A DNA stretch of 64,000 bases, taken from NCBI RefSeq assembly GCF_002086275.1, contig NZ_MVHT01000021.1:1-64000 (forward strand), in the 5' to 3' direction. The DNA is from Mycobacterium intermedium (GTDB taxonomy: Bacteria; Actinomycetota; Actinomycetes; Mycobacteriales; Mycobacteriaceae). Within the stretch, counting starts at the first letter, position 1. Every line of letters begins with the position of its first letter. Positions 27,974 to 37,652 of the stretch are shown piece after piece. Below the pieces are notes generated by a model. That model searched no databases, was not told the origin of the DNA, and saw only the letters and a list, made by a program, of their open reading frames with translations. The position numbers were made by a program, and so were the translations under genes.

Positions 27974-28759
27974 TCAAGCGCCGCCGGTAGCCGCGTGGCT
28001 GAGCAGCGAACCCTTGCGTCCAACGAAATTCGGCACGTGTTGCATTGAATGACTGGCGAAGCGGTGCGGCAGCGCATTGCGGAATCGGTTGGCGACCAGC
28101 CGGGCTAATCCCGGATGGGTGCCCAGCGGCGGGGTGACCAGGTCGGCGCCACTGTCGTGCAACCGTTGTTGGAACAGACCGTCGGCCAGCAGATAGGACG
28201 CGACGACGACGCGACGCGCACCCCGGCGCCGTGCAGTGGCGACCGCGGTCCGCACGTCGGGACTCCCAGTGGCCGCAAATCCCAGCTCAACTCGGGCGCC
28301 GGTCAGCATAGACAACGACGTGGCAGCGCTGCGCAGGTCGGCGAGCGCCCGACGATCCGACGTGCCCGCGGCGGCCAAAATCACCGAATCATCAGGTCGA
28401 CAACCGAATTCGATCAGCTGGCGCTTGATTATGCGGGCGAGCTCCCAACTCGGACCCAGCGCGGGTGTGACGGTGACATTTGGATGGCCGCTGGCCGCGA
28501 TATGAGCCGGTAGATCGGCGCGAACGTGGTATCCGCGGGACAGGAAGGCGGGCACCACAATTGCGGGCTCTGTGGACTTCTCGTCGCACGAAGGCCGCGA
28601 CAGCCTGGCAAGCACTTCGCTGGGCGTGGGGCCCAACACGTCGACAAATGCCACCTGCACGGTGCCCTCGAGCAGCGCACTGACCTGAGCCGCCAGGTCG
28701 CCAACCATGGCGACACCGGAGGGTAGCCGGGTGCCGTGTGCCGCCAGGATCAGGCTCAC
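27974..28759 (-). CDS. Sirohydrochlorin chelatase-like protein (CbiX/SirB family, Rv0259c-like)
   Basis: 261 residues with two related chelatase halves. The metal-binding His is in SLILAAHGTRLPSG near the N-terminus and a further one is in VPAFLSRGYHVRADLPAHI. The family inserts Fe2+ or Co2+ into sirohydrochlorin. Next to siroheme-dependent NirB, ferrochelation for siroheme is the likely role, which is inference. The GTG at 28759 overlaps the stop of the upstream regulator gene by four bases (GTGA), so the two are coupled. Confidence 0.83.
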   Translation of the reverse strand: MSLILAAHGTRLPSGVAMVGDLAAQVSALLEGTVQVAFVDVLGPTPSEVLARLSRPSCDEKSTEPAIVVPAFLSRGYHVRADLPAHIAASGHPNVTVTPALGPSWELARIIKRQLIEFGCRPDDSVILAAAGTSDRRALADLRSAATSLSMLTGARVELGFAATGSPDVRTAVATARRRGARRVVVASYLLADGLFQQRLHDSGADLVTPPLGTHPGLARLVANRFRNALPHRFASHSMQHVPNFVGRKGSLLSHAATGGA

Positions 28760-29901
28760 CGGTCGGCCTCGGCGGCATCGATGGCCAGCCGGTAGCCGCG
28801 CTTGACCACCGTTGCGATGATGTTCTTGTCGCCCAACGCCGTTCGCAGTCGGAGCACCGCAGTGTCAACGGCGTGGGTGTCATCGCCGTTGCCGGGCAGC
28901 ACCCGCAGCAATTCCGTACGCGCGACGACGTCCCCAGGTCGCTGTGCCAACGCCCGCAGGATCGCCATCCCCGAGCCCGATATCGTCTTGACCTCGCCGT
29001 CGACCAGCACGCACGTGCCGCGGATGTCGATCACGTGGCCGGCGGCCTTGACGCTGAAGGACCCCAGCAGTGGCAGTTCCTCGGCGATGTGCCTGGCCAG
29101 GGCCCCCAATCGCATCCGCTCCGGCGCTGACGTCGGTATCCCTCGGCGAATCAGGGGTCGCGAGGTCACCGGGCCGACGCACATCGCGTGTACGCCGGTG
29201 CGCAACGCTTCGACCACCTGGTCCTCGATGTCCAGCTCCCGGGCGCGTTCCAGAACTGCCGCGGCCGCGGGGGCGGAGGTGAAACTCACCGCATCGAATT
29301 GCCGACGAGCGATGCCGGTGACCAGATGATCGAAGTCACCACCCAATGGCGTTGGCTTCCAACGGTAGACGCGGAGCGGAATCACTTCGGCTCCCGCAGC
29401 CCGCAGCCCATTGAGGAACTCCGGGAATGGATCCCATGCATCGGCGGCGCCGTGCAGCTGGATGGCGATTCGCATGCCCTCGACACCGGAATCAAGAAGA
29501 TATTCCAGGACTTCGTACGAAGATTCCGATTCGGGCGACCATTCCTCCCGGAGCCCGGCGGCCCGCAAGGCGCCGGTCGCCTTCGGTCCGCGGGATACCA
29601 CCCGGGCCGAGGACAACGCATCGAGGAGCTCGGTGGCCAGTCCCCACCCCTCGGCTGCGGCCACCCAGCCGCGGAAGCCGATGCCAGTGTGAGCCACCAG
29701 AATGTCCGGCGGGTTTGTGATCAGCGCCTCAGTGTTGTAGTGCAATTCGTCGTCGTCCGGCAGCGCGATCATGTTGATCGCGGGTGCGGCGAAAATCTCC
29801 GCGCCATGTCGGCTCAGCAGCGCGCACAGCTCTTCGGCGCGGCGCGCTGAAGTCACCGCGACCCGATAACCTGCGAGAGGCGCAGAGTTTGGCAGAGCCA
29901 T
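28756..29901 (-). CDS. nnaR: HemD-like/winged-helix regulator of nitrate-nitrite assimilation (NnaR-like, Rv0260c-like)
   Basis: 381 residues from the ATG at 29901. The first ~260 residues resemble uroporphyrinogen-III synthase (PLAGYRVAVTSARRAEELCA, and SFTSAPAAAAVLERA near 200). The last ~100 residues form an OmpR-type winged helix (GEVKTISGSGMAILRALAQR, VARTELLRVLPG and AVDTAVLRLRTALGDK). This fusion is the architecture of NnaR, which in M. smegmatis and Streptomyces acts with GlnR on nitrate and nitrite assimilation genes. Position between narK and nirBD-linked genes fits. An upstream ATG at 29958 would add 19 residues without family support. Whether it has synthase activity is unknown. 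Confidence 0.85.
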   Translation of the reverse strand: MALPNSAPLAGYRVAVTSARRAEELCALLSRHGAEIFAAPAINMIALPDDDELHYNTEALITNPPDILVAHTGIGFRGWVAAAEGWGLATELLDALSSARVVSRGPKATGALRAAGLREEWSPESESSYEVLEYLLDSGVEGMRIAIQLHGAADAWDPFPEFLNGLRAAGAEVIPLRVYRWKPTPLGGDFDHLVTGIARRQFDAVSFTSAPAAAAVLERARELDIEDQVVEALRTGVHAMCVGPVTSRPLIRRGIPTSAPERMRLGALARHIAEELPLLGSFSVKAAGHVIDIRGTCVLVDGEVKTISGSGMAILRALAQRPGDVVARTELLRVLPGNGDDTHAVDTAVLRLRTALGDKNIIATVVKRGYRLAIDAAEADR

Positions 29902-29976
29902 ATGACGTTTGTATGCCTGCGAAATTTCTGAATCGTTACCACGTAATTGCTGTCGCATTGCCCTTTTGGCACTTCA

Positions 29977-31383
29977 TTAAACCCGCACTGTGTCGGCTGA
30001 TTTTGGCTCGTTTCGGGGGTCCGTCAGGGGCGCCGTCGGCACAGGTCGGCGCACATACATCAGCCAGGTCAGAATCGCGGCGACGACATAGGAAGCCAGG
30101 AAGATCCAGTAGGCGGGCGTCTCCGTGCCGGTGGTCAGATAGGACTGGCGCAGCGCCAGATTGATGCCCACACCACCAAGCGCGCCAACGGCCGAACAGA
30201 TGCCGATCAGCGACCCGGACATGGCTCGAGACCAATGCCGCCGCTCGGGGTCGCTGACATCCAGTGAGCGACTGCGTGCTTCGAAGATCGACGGAATCAG
30301 CTTGAACAGCGAGCCATTTCCCATACCGGCGAGGATGAACAGAGCCACGAAGCCGATGACGTAGCCGACCAACATCGACGACGTCGTGCTGGCATGCGCG
30401 TCGTCGATTGTGCTGATTCCCACCAACAGTCCCGCGCTCAGAATCATGCCGCTCAGAACACCCAGCGTGACCCGGCTGCCGCCGAGGCGGTCGGCCAACC
30501 GTCCGCCGTAGATACGGGCGAGTGAGCCCAAAAGTGGTCCGACAAAGGCGATCTGCGCAGCATGCAAGGATGCGTGTTTGACGCTCTCGCCGCTGGCCTC
30601 GAAGTTGACCTGCAACACCTGGCCGAACGCGAAAGCGAAGCCGATCCAGGAGCCGAAGGTGCAGATGTACAGCAGGCAAACCACCCAGGTGTCGCGGTCA
30701 AACGCTATGGAACGCATGGTGTTCAGCTCGACACCGTGATCAAGATCGTCCATGAACAGCGCTGCGGCGATGCCGACCAAGGTCAGCAGCACGAGGTAGA
30801 TTGCGCACACCCAATACGGCGCTTCGTGTCCCGCGGTGGACAGCACCAGCAGACCGATCAATTGGACCACCGCGACACCGAGATTGCCCACGCCCGCATT
30901 GAACGCCAGAGCACCGCCCTTGAGACGCTGCGGGTAAAACGCGTTGACGTTGGCCAGGGATGCCGCATAGTTTCCTCCGCCCAGTCCGGTCAGCGCCGCA
31001 CACACCACATAGGGCCACAGGGGCAGTCCGGGATTGGCCAGCAGCGCGATGGTGCCGACGGTAGGAATCAGCAGCACGAACGCCGAGAGCGCTGTCCAGG
31101 TGCGGCCGCCGAACCTGGCGATGCCCAGCGTGTAGGGGATCCGCACGCAGCCACCCACCAGGGTGGCCACCGCGCCAAGCAAGAGCTTGTCGCCGGCGGA
31201 GAAGCCGTACACGGACGCCGGCATGAACAGCGTCATCACCGACCACAGCGACCAGATGGAGAAGGCCACGTGATCACCGGCGACTGTGCAAAGCAGGTTG
31301 CGTCGGGCGATCTTGCTATTCCCGGACTCCGAAGCCGCGATGTCTTCCGGATTCCAATCTGACAGCCGACGGTGGCGCCCCAT
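29977..31383 (-). CDS. narK3: Nitrate/nitrite transporter, NarK family (copy 1, NarK3-like)
   Basis: 468-residue MFS protein with about twelve helices. The nitrate signature region is GLGGGNYAASLANVNAFYP (about residues 140-158). The second signature GALGGVGINLALRQSY is near residue 410. Arg residues in helices 2 and 8 expected for nitrate binding are in conserved surroundings (GGCVRIPYTLGIARFGGR). Compared with the neighbouring copy, the first signature has FASS changed to YAAS and FFP to FYP. It is 75 bp from the regulator start and 179 bp downstream of the second copy, all on the minus strand. Confidence 0.9.
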   Translation of the reverse strand: MGRHRRLSDWNPEDIAASESGNSKIARRNLLCTVAGDHVAFSIWSLWSVMTLFMPASVYGFSAGDKLLLGAVATLVGGCVRIPYTLGIARFGGRTWTALSAFVLLIPTVGTIALLANPGLPLWPYVVCAALTGLGGGNYAASLANVNAFYPQRLKGGALAFNAGVGNLGVAVVQLIGLLVLSTAGHEAPYWVCAIYLVLLTLVGIAAALFMDDLDHGVELNTMRSIAFDRDTWVVCLLYICTFGSWIGFAFAFGQVLQVNFEASGESVKHASLHAAQIAFVGPLLGSLARIYGGRLADRLGGSRVTLGVLSGMILSAGLLVGISTIDDAHASTTSSMLVGYVIGFVALFILAGMGNGSLFKLIPSIFEARSRSLDVSDPERRHWSRAMSGSLIGICSAVGALGGVGINLALRQSYLTTGTETPAYWIFLASYVVAAILTWLMYVRRPVPTAPLTDPRNEPKSADTVRV

Positions 31384-31562
31384 AGTTCTTTCCCTTCCGA
31401 TGTGGGCGCCCCCGAATTCGGAGCAGGCATGCGCCGCAGTCCGTTTCGATGCTCACATCGGCGACGGAGCGCGTCAACTCAGAAGGGCGGTAATCGGCTG
31501 AAAGTTGGGCACCAGTTGTCTGGTAGACCGCTGAAAACCGAAGTGGCTGCTTTGCGTACGCG

Positions 31563-32963
31563 CTAGACGTAAGCCAAGCCGGTGGCACCTTCTGGCAGCT
31601 GGCCGATGGCCGGCAGTGGGCGCCGCACGTATACCGCCCAGGTCAGCAGCGAGGCTGCGACATAGAACACCGCGAAAACCCAGAACGCCGACGTCGCGGT
31701 TCCGCTGCTCAGATACGACTGCCGCAGAGCAAGATTGACGCCCACCCCGCCCAAGGCGCCAACCGCGCCGGTCCATCCGATGAGGGCGCCAGACATGGAG
31801 CGCGACCATTGCCTACGCTCTTCCTCGGTCTTCTGCAGTGCATAGCTGCGTGCCTCGAAGATCGACGGAATCATCTTGTAGACAGAGCCGTTGCCGATGC
31901 CGGACAGGATGAACAGCAGGACAAACCCGACGACATAGCCGACCATGGTTGCGGCGGGCGCAGGTCCGTGGGCATGTGCGCCGAACACACTGGCCGTCAA
32001 CAGTATTCCGGCGCCCAGGATCATCAATACGAATGCGGCCAAGGTGACGCGGCCGCCACCGATGCGGTCGGCGATCTTGCCGCCGTACACCCGGGACAGT
32101 GAGCCCAATAGTGGCCCGAGGAAGGCTATTTGGGCGGCGTGCAGTGAAGCGTGCGCGGCGCTCTGGCCGCTGGCAATGAAGTTGATCTGGAGCACCTGAC
32201 CGAACGCGAAGGAGAACCCGATGAACGATCCGAAGGTGCCGATGTAGAGCAGCGAGATCACCCAGGTGTGCGGCTCGGCGAGTACGGCGCGCATGGTGTG
32301 CAGCTCGATGCGGTAGTCCCGCAGGTTGTCCATGTACAGCGCGGCGCCGACGCCGGCCACCGCCAGCAGGACCAGGTATACCGCGCACACCCAGTAGGGT
32401 TGCCGGTTGCCGGCAGTCGCGATCACCAGCAGGCCGACCAGCTGAACCATGGGAACCCCCAGATTGCCGCCACCGGCGTTGAGCGCCAACGCCCAGCCCT
32501 TCAATCGCTGCGGGAAAAACGCATTGATGTTCGTCATCGAGGAGGCGAAATTGCCTCCTCCCAGACCGGTCAGCGCGGCGCAGGCCAGGTACGGCCACAG
32601 CGGTAGACCCGGGTGGGCCAGCAGCCAAATGGTCCCGACAGTGGGAATGAACAACACCGCGGCGGAAAAGATGGTCCAGTTGCGGCCACCGAATTTCGCG
32701 GTGGCAAAGGTGTAGGGAAAGCGTAGGCACGCACCGATCAGCGTCGCGGTGGCGCCGAGCAGGAACTTGTCGCTCGCCGAGAAGCCGTATACCGATGCGG
32801 GCATGAAGAGAACCATCACCGACCAGAGGGACCAGATCGAAAACCCGATGTGTTCGGCGATCACCGACCAAATCAGGTTGCGGCGTGCGATCTTCTTATT
32901 GCCTGCTTCCCATGCGGCGACGTCTTCCGGGTCCCAATCTGTGATCAGGTGTGAACGGCCCAC
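31563..32963 (-). CDS. Nitrate/nitrite transporter, NarK family (copy 2)
   Basis: 466-residue MFS transporter closely similar to the adjacent copy from the first residues (ITDWDPEDVAAWEAGNKKIA against LSDWNPEDIAASESGNSKIA). It keeps the canonical signature GGGNFASSMTNINAFFP and GGVGVNLALRQSY. It is probably the older or less diverged member of a tandem duplication. The 168-bp region upstream, shared end-to-end with the aac gene, contains its promoter. Uptake of nitrate for NirBD or nitrite export are both possible in this family. Confidence 0.9.
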   Translation of the reverse strand: MGRSHLITDWDPEDVAAWEAGNKKIARRNLIWSVIAEHIGFSIWSLWSVMVLFMPASVYGFSASDKFLLGATATLIGACLRFPYTFATAKFGGRNWTIFSAAVLFIPTVGTIWLLAHPGLPLWPYLACAALTGLGGGNFASSMTNINAFFPQRLKGWALALNAGGGNLGVPMVQLVGLLVIATAGNRQPYWVCAVYLVLLAVAGVGAALYMDNLRDYRIELHTMRAVLAEPHTWVISLLYIGTFGSFIGFSFAFGQVLQINFIASGQSAAHASLHAAQIAFLGPLLGSLSRVYGGKIADRIGGGRVTLAAFVLMILGAGILLTASVFGAHAHGPAPAATMVGYVVGFVLLFILSGIGNGSVYKMIPSIFEARSYALQKTEEERRQWSRSMSGALIGWTGAVGALGGVGVNLALRQSYLSSGTATSAFWVFAVFYVAASLLTWAVYVRRPLPAIGQLPEGATGLAYV

Positions 32964-33131
32964 GAAAGGCTCCTATCGTTATTGGCGTTACCTGCACGGT
33001 AGGAACCCTTTGTTGCCCCGGCGCTTCAGGTGGTGACCCGAGCGTGAAATTCGGATCACTGCCCAACGAGCGCAGTGTGAGACGAATTCTTGTGGCATGC
33101 ACCACAACGACGCGGCGTCAGCGCCCCGGAA

Positions 33132-34540
<1,409 letters not shown>

Positions 34541-34566
<26 letters not shown>

Positions 34567-35242
34567 GATGCCTCCTCGCGCGGAACTGCACCCACATGCC
34601 CTGCGTGAGCAGGGCCGGATTCTCTCGATCGATGTCCCACAGCACAGCGTCTGTGCGCCCGATGATCTGCCACCCACCGGGCGACTGGCGCGGATAGATC
34701 GCGCTGAATTCGCCCGCCAACGCCACCGCACCGGCCGGAACCGACGTTCGCGGCTCGGCCCGGCGCGGCACCTGAAGTCGTCGGTCGCCCCCGACCAGGT
34801 AGGCGAACCCGGGCGCGAATCCGCAGAAACCCACCCGCCACCGGGTGCCGGTGTGGGCGTTGATGATTTGCGCGGTGGTCAGGCCCGTGTGCCGGGATAC
34901 TTCGGCCAGGTCGGGTCCGTCGTAGACGACGTCAATCGTCACCAGCTCACCGTCTTCGGCGGGGGTGGACTCGTCAGGCATGACCCGCAACTTGCGCAGT
35001 CGGTGGCGCATGATGGCCTGCAAGCGCGGGCCGTCGAGCTTGAGCAGCACGGTGCGTGCGGCCGGCACGATGTCGACCACACCTGGCCACGCCGCCGCGC
35101 GCACCGCCTCCGTCCATGCCAATACGCCGGCGATGTCGTCGCACTCCAACAGCAGCGCCTGGTCGCCATAGTCGAGAATCGAGCAGGTCAGCGCTTCGGC
35201 CGAGGCATCCATGGAAGGCCCTGAGAGATCCGTCACACTCAT
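34541..35242 (-). CDS. pxpB: 5-oxoprolinase subunit PxpB (KipI family)
   Basis: 233 residues with the cyclophilin-like KipI/PxpB features: [12 protein letters not shown] near residue 25, [31 protein letters not shown] and [13 protein letters not shown], then [14 protein letters not shown] and MWVQFRA at the end. The ATG at 35242 (MSVTDLSG) is chosen over the upstream ATG at 35293 by comparison with the family. It is 90 bp downstream of fecB2 and overlaps pxpC, its partner in the 5-oxoprolinase complex. Confidence 0.88.
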
Positions 35243-35332
35243 AGTTCGACGGTAGCCCCGGATTCGGGGACCCGGCCAGGGATTATGGAGCACTGCCAGA
35301 GCTGCCTTAGCAAACGCTCAGTCACCCGGTGG

Positions 35333-36331
35333 TCAGCCCAGGATCTTGCCAAGTTGCGGGGGCAGTTGGTCGGCCACCACGGGATAACTCAGGGGCGACG
35401 CGAAGGCTATTGCCCCCGCCAAATCCTTGCTGGTGAAGACGTGGCGGTTCTGCGTGGTGGCCTGTGACTGGGCCACCTCCGGGTCGGCCAGCAACGCCTG
35501 CTGCTCCTCGGGACTTTCCGTGGTCCAGATCAGCACGTCGGCGGAGTCGAGCACCGATGTGATCCGCTCGCGCGGGATGACCGCCCGGTGATCGTGGCCG
35601 AACTCGTTGATGCTGTCGGCGATGACCAGTCCCATCTGGGTCAGGAACTCGGTCTGCCAGCCCGTCGTGGCCACCACGGCGCCTTGCGCCAGCCTGCCCT
35701 CGAGCAGCAGCGCCCTCTTGTCCTTCCACTGGGGGTGCTGCTGCGCCACCGCGGCGAACTTCTGGTCGACGGCGTTGACCAGTGACTTCATCTGGTCGGC
35801 CTGAAACACCGCCTGACCGATCGCAGCCGCCTGGTCCTTCCACGGCTCGAAGAACGCGTCGCCGTCGGACTGGGCAATGGTGGGTGCGATCGCGGACAGC
35901 TTCTGATACGTGTCCTCGTCGACGCCGGCGTTGACGGCCACGATCAGGTCGGGCTTGAGTCCGGCGATCTGGTCGACGGGAATTCCGTTGTCCAGGTTCA
36001 ACACCACCGGTTGCGCCGTGCCGAGCTTGGGCTGAGCCCATGGCCAGACCGCGAACGGCTGGTCGCCGAACCAATTGGTCACTGCGATGGGCACCACGCC
36101 CACCGCCAGCAGGTCATCCTGTTCGGTGTAACCGGCGCTGACCACGCGCTTGGGCGGTTCCTTGACGACGGTCTCGCCGAACAGGTGCTTGATGGTCACC
36201 GCACCGCCGCCCGGGGTACCCGGCGGCGGCTTGGGTTTGGAACACCCCGCCAGGGATGCCGCGCCGCCGGCGAGAAGACATGCGGTCCCGGCAATCTGGA
36301 CGAATTGCCGTCGACTCCATCCCTGCTGCAC
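35333..36331 (-). CDS. fecB2: Iron-siderophore-type periplasmic binding lipoprotein FecB2
   Basis: 332-residue class III substrate-binding protein for Fe-siderophore uptake. The N-terminus has a twin-arginine SRRQFVQIAG followed by a hydrophobic stretch and a lipobox LAGC (Cys30), so it is likely a Tat-exported lipoprotein. It shows the two-lobe pattern of this class: KRVVSAGYTEQDDLLAVGVV at the start, AGLKPDLIVAVNAGVDEDTY at about 120-140, and a long linking helix near 185. Orthologue of Rv0265c, which is reported to bind heme and siderophore ligands. No permease or ATPase is adjacent. Confidence 0.9.
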   Translation of the reverse strand: MQQGWSRRQFVQIAGTACLLAGGAASLAGCSKPKPPPGTPGGGAVTIKHLFGETVVKEPPKRVVSAGYTEQDDLLAVGVVPIAVTNWFGDQPFAVWPWAQPKLGTAQPVVLNLDNGIPVDQIAGLKPDLIVAVNAGVDEDTYQKLSAIAPTIAQSDGDAFFEPWKDQAAAIGQAVFQADQMKSLVNAVDQKFAAVAQQHPQWKDKRALLLEGRLAQGAVVATTGWQTEFLTQMGLVIADSINEFGHDHRAVIPRERITSVLDSADVLIWTTESPEEQQALLADPEVAQSQATTQNRHVFTSKDLAGAIAFASPLSYPVVADQLPPQLGKILG

Positions 36332-36356
36332 AGCGTGAGACTAGCGTGTCGCTGCG

Positions 36357-37583
36357 TCAGCCTCCGGGTATGTATCTGTCCCACGGGCTGTAGTCGGCGA
36401 TCAGCTCCTCTTGCGGTGGACGCTGGTCGGGTGGCACATGCTGCAGATTGATGCGGATCCGGTACCAGATCGAACTCGGCCCGCGCATGCCGTCTACCAG
36501 GACATCCACCGGTTGCAGTAGCTCGGCCACGACCGGGTGGCGATTGCGCCAGGTGTCCAGCGCGGCCATCGCTTCGTCCTTGGTCTTGGTGCGGGCGATC
36601 TCGATGAGCGGCTTGGACGACTGCCGCCGGCCGCCGACGCCCTTTTTCGCGCCCTTCGGCGCGCGCTCCGGCGGACCGAGTTCCTCGGCCAACACGAGCA
36701 GCCGATCGAGCGTGCCCACGGCGTCGTCCATCCCCGCCCACGGGTCGCCGATTTCGGCGAACCGGCGGGGAACCGTGTCGATGGTGAACTCCTCCGGGTT
36801 GCAGTCGGGAACCTCGTCCCAGCGCAACGGGGTCGACACCCGGGCGTCCGCGGTGGCGCGCACCGAATAGGCCGACGCCACCGTGCGGTCCTTGGCGTTT
36901 TGGTTGAAGTCGACGAAGACGCCTTCGCGTTCTTCCTTCCACCAGCGACTGGTCGCCGACTCAGGTATGCGCCGCTCGACTTCCCGCGCCACGGTCTGAG
37001 CGGCCAACCGCACCTGCTTGAACGTCCACTGCGGGGCGATCCGGGAGTACACGTGAAATCCCCTGGAACCGGAGGTCTTCGGCCAGGCTGTCAGCCCGTA
37101 CTCCTCGAGGACCTCCCGTGCCACCAGCGCTACCTCGATGATGTGTCGCCACGTGACCCCGGGCATCGGGTCAAGGTCGATCCGCAGCTCGTCGGGATGG
37201 TCGAGGTCGGCCGCGTGGACCGCGTGCGGATTGAGGTCGACGCAGCCGAGATTGATCACCCAGGCCAGCCCGGCGGCGTCGTGGATGACGGCCTCCTTGG
37301 CCGAAGTGCCCGACGCGTAGCGCAATTCGGCGACGCCGACGTAGTCGGGTCGGTTCTGCGGGGCGCGCTTCTGAAATATCGCCTCTTCCGAGATGCCCTT
37401 GACGAATCGCTTGAGGATCATCGGCCGGTCTGCCGCACCCCGCAGCGCCCCGTCGGCAACTGCCAGGTAGTACCGGACCAGGTCCAGCTTGGTGTAGGTG
37501 GGAGGCCCCGGAAAAATTTCCTTGTCCGGGTGGGTGATGGTGACCTCGCGCCCAGCCACCGACAGCGTCATTGGTTTGGGCAT
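36357..37583 (-). CDS. LigD-type primase-polymerase (PolDom, Rv0269c-like)
   Basis: 408 residues of the archaeo-eukaryotic primase superfamily as found in the polymerase domain of LigD, but standing alone without ligase or nuclease domains. The two metal-binding Asp are in ELRIDLDPMPGVTW (about residue 130). SGSRGFHVYSRI follows, and the conserved VFVDFNQNAKDRTVASAYSVR is near 230. This subtype (Prim-PolD1-like) synthesises short nucleic acids in DNA repair. The ATG at 37583 matches homologues. It is divergent from fadD2 with 69 bp between them. Confidence 0.9.
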   Translation of the reverse strand: MPKPMTLSVAGREVTITHPDKEIFPGPPTYTKLDLVRYYLAVADGALRGAADRPMILKRFVKGISEEAIFQKRAPQNRPDYVGVAELRYASGTSAKEAVIHDAAGLAWVINLGCVDLNPHAVHAADLDHPDELRIDLDPMPGVTWRHIIEVALVAREVLEEYGLTAWPKTSGSRGFHVYSRIAPQWTFKQVRLAAQTVAREVERRIPESATSRWWKEEREGVFVDFNQNAKDRTVASAYSVRATADARVSTPLRWDEVPDCNPEEFTIDTVPRRFAEIGDPWAGMDDAVGTLDRLLVLAEELGPPERAPKGAKKGVGGRRQSSKPLIEIARTKTKDEAMAALDTWRNRHPVVAELLQPVDVLVDGMRGPSSIWYRIRINLQHVPPDQRPPQEELIADYSPWDRYIPGG

Positions 37584-37652
37584 CGATGTCGATGGTAATT
37601 CGGGTGAAATCTACAGGTCGCATTGCGACCTCCGTCACATATGGTGAGGAAC

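Noticed and set aside
32989..33001. TACC-N5-GGTA inverted repeat upstream of the second narK as a GlnR or NnaR site
   Set aside because: Too short and without the AC-N9-AC pattern of GlnR boxes; not distinguishable from chance.
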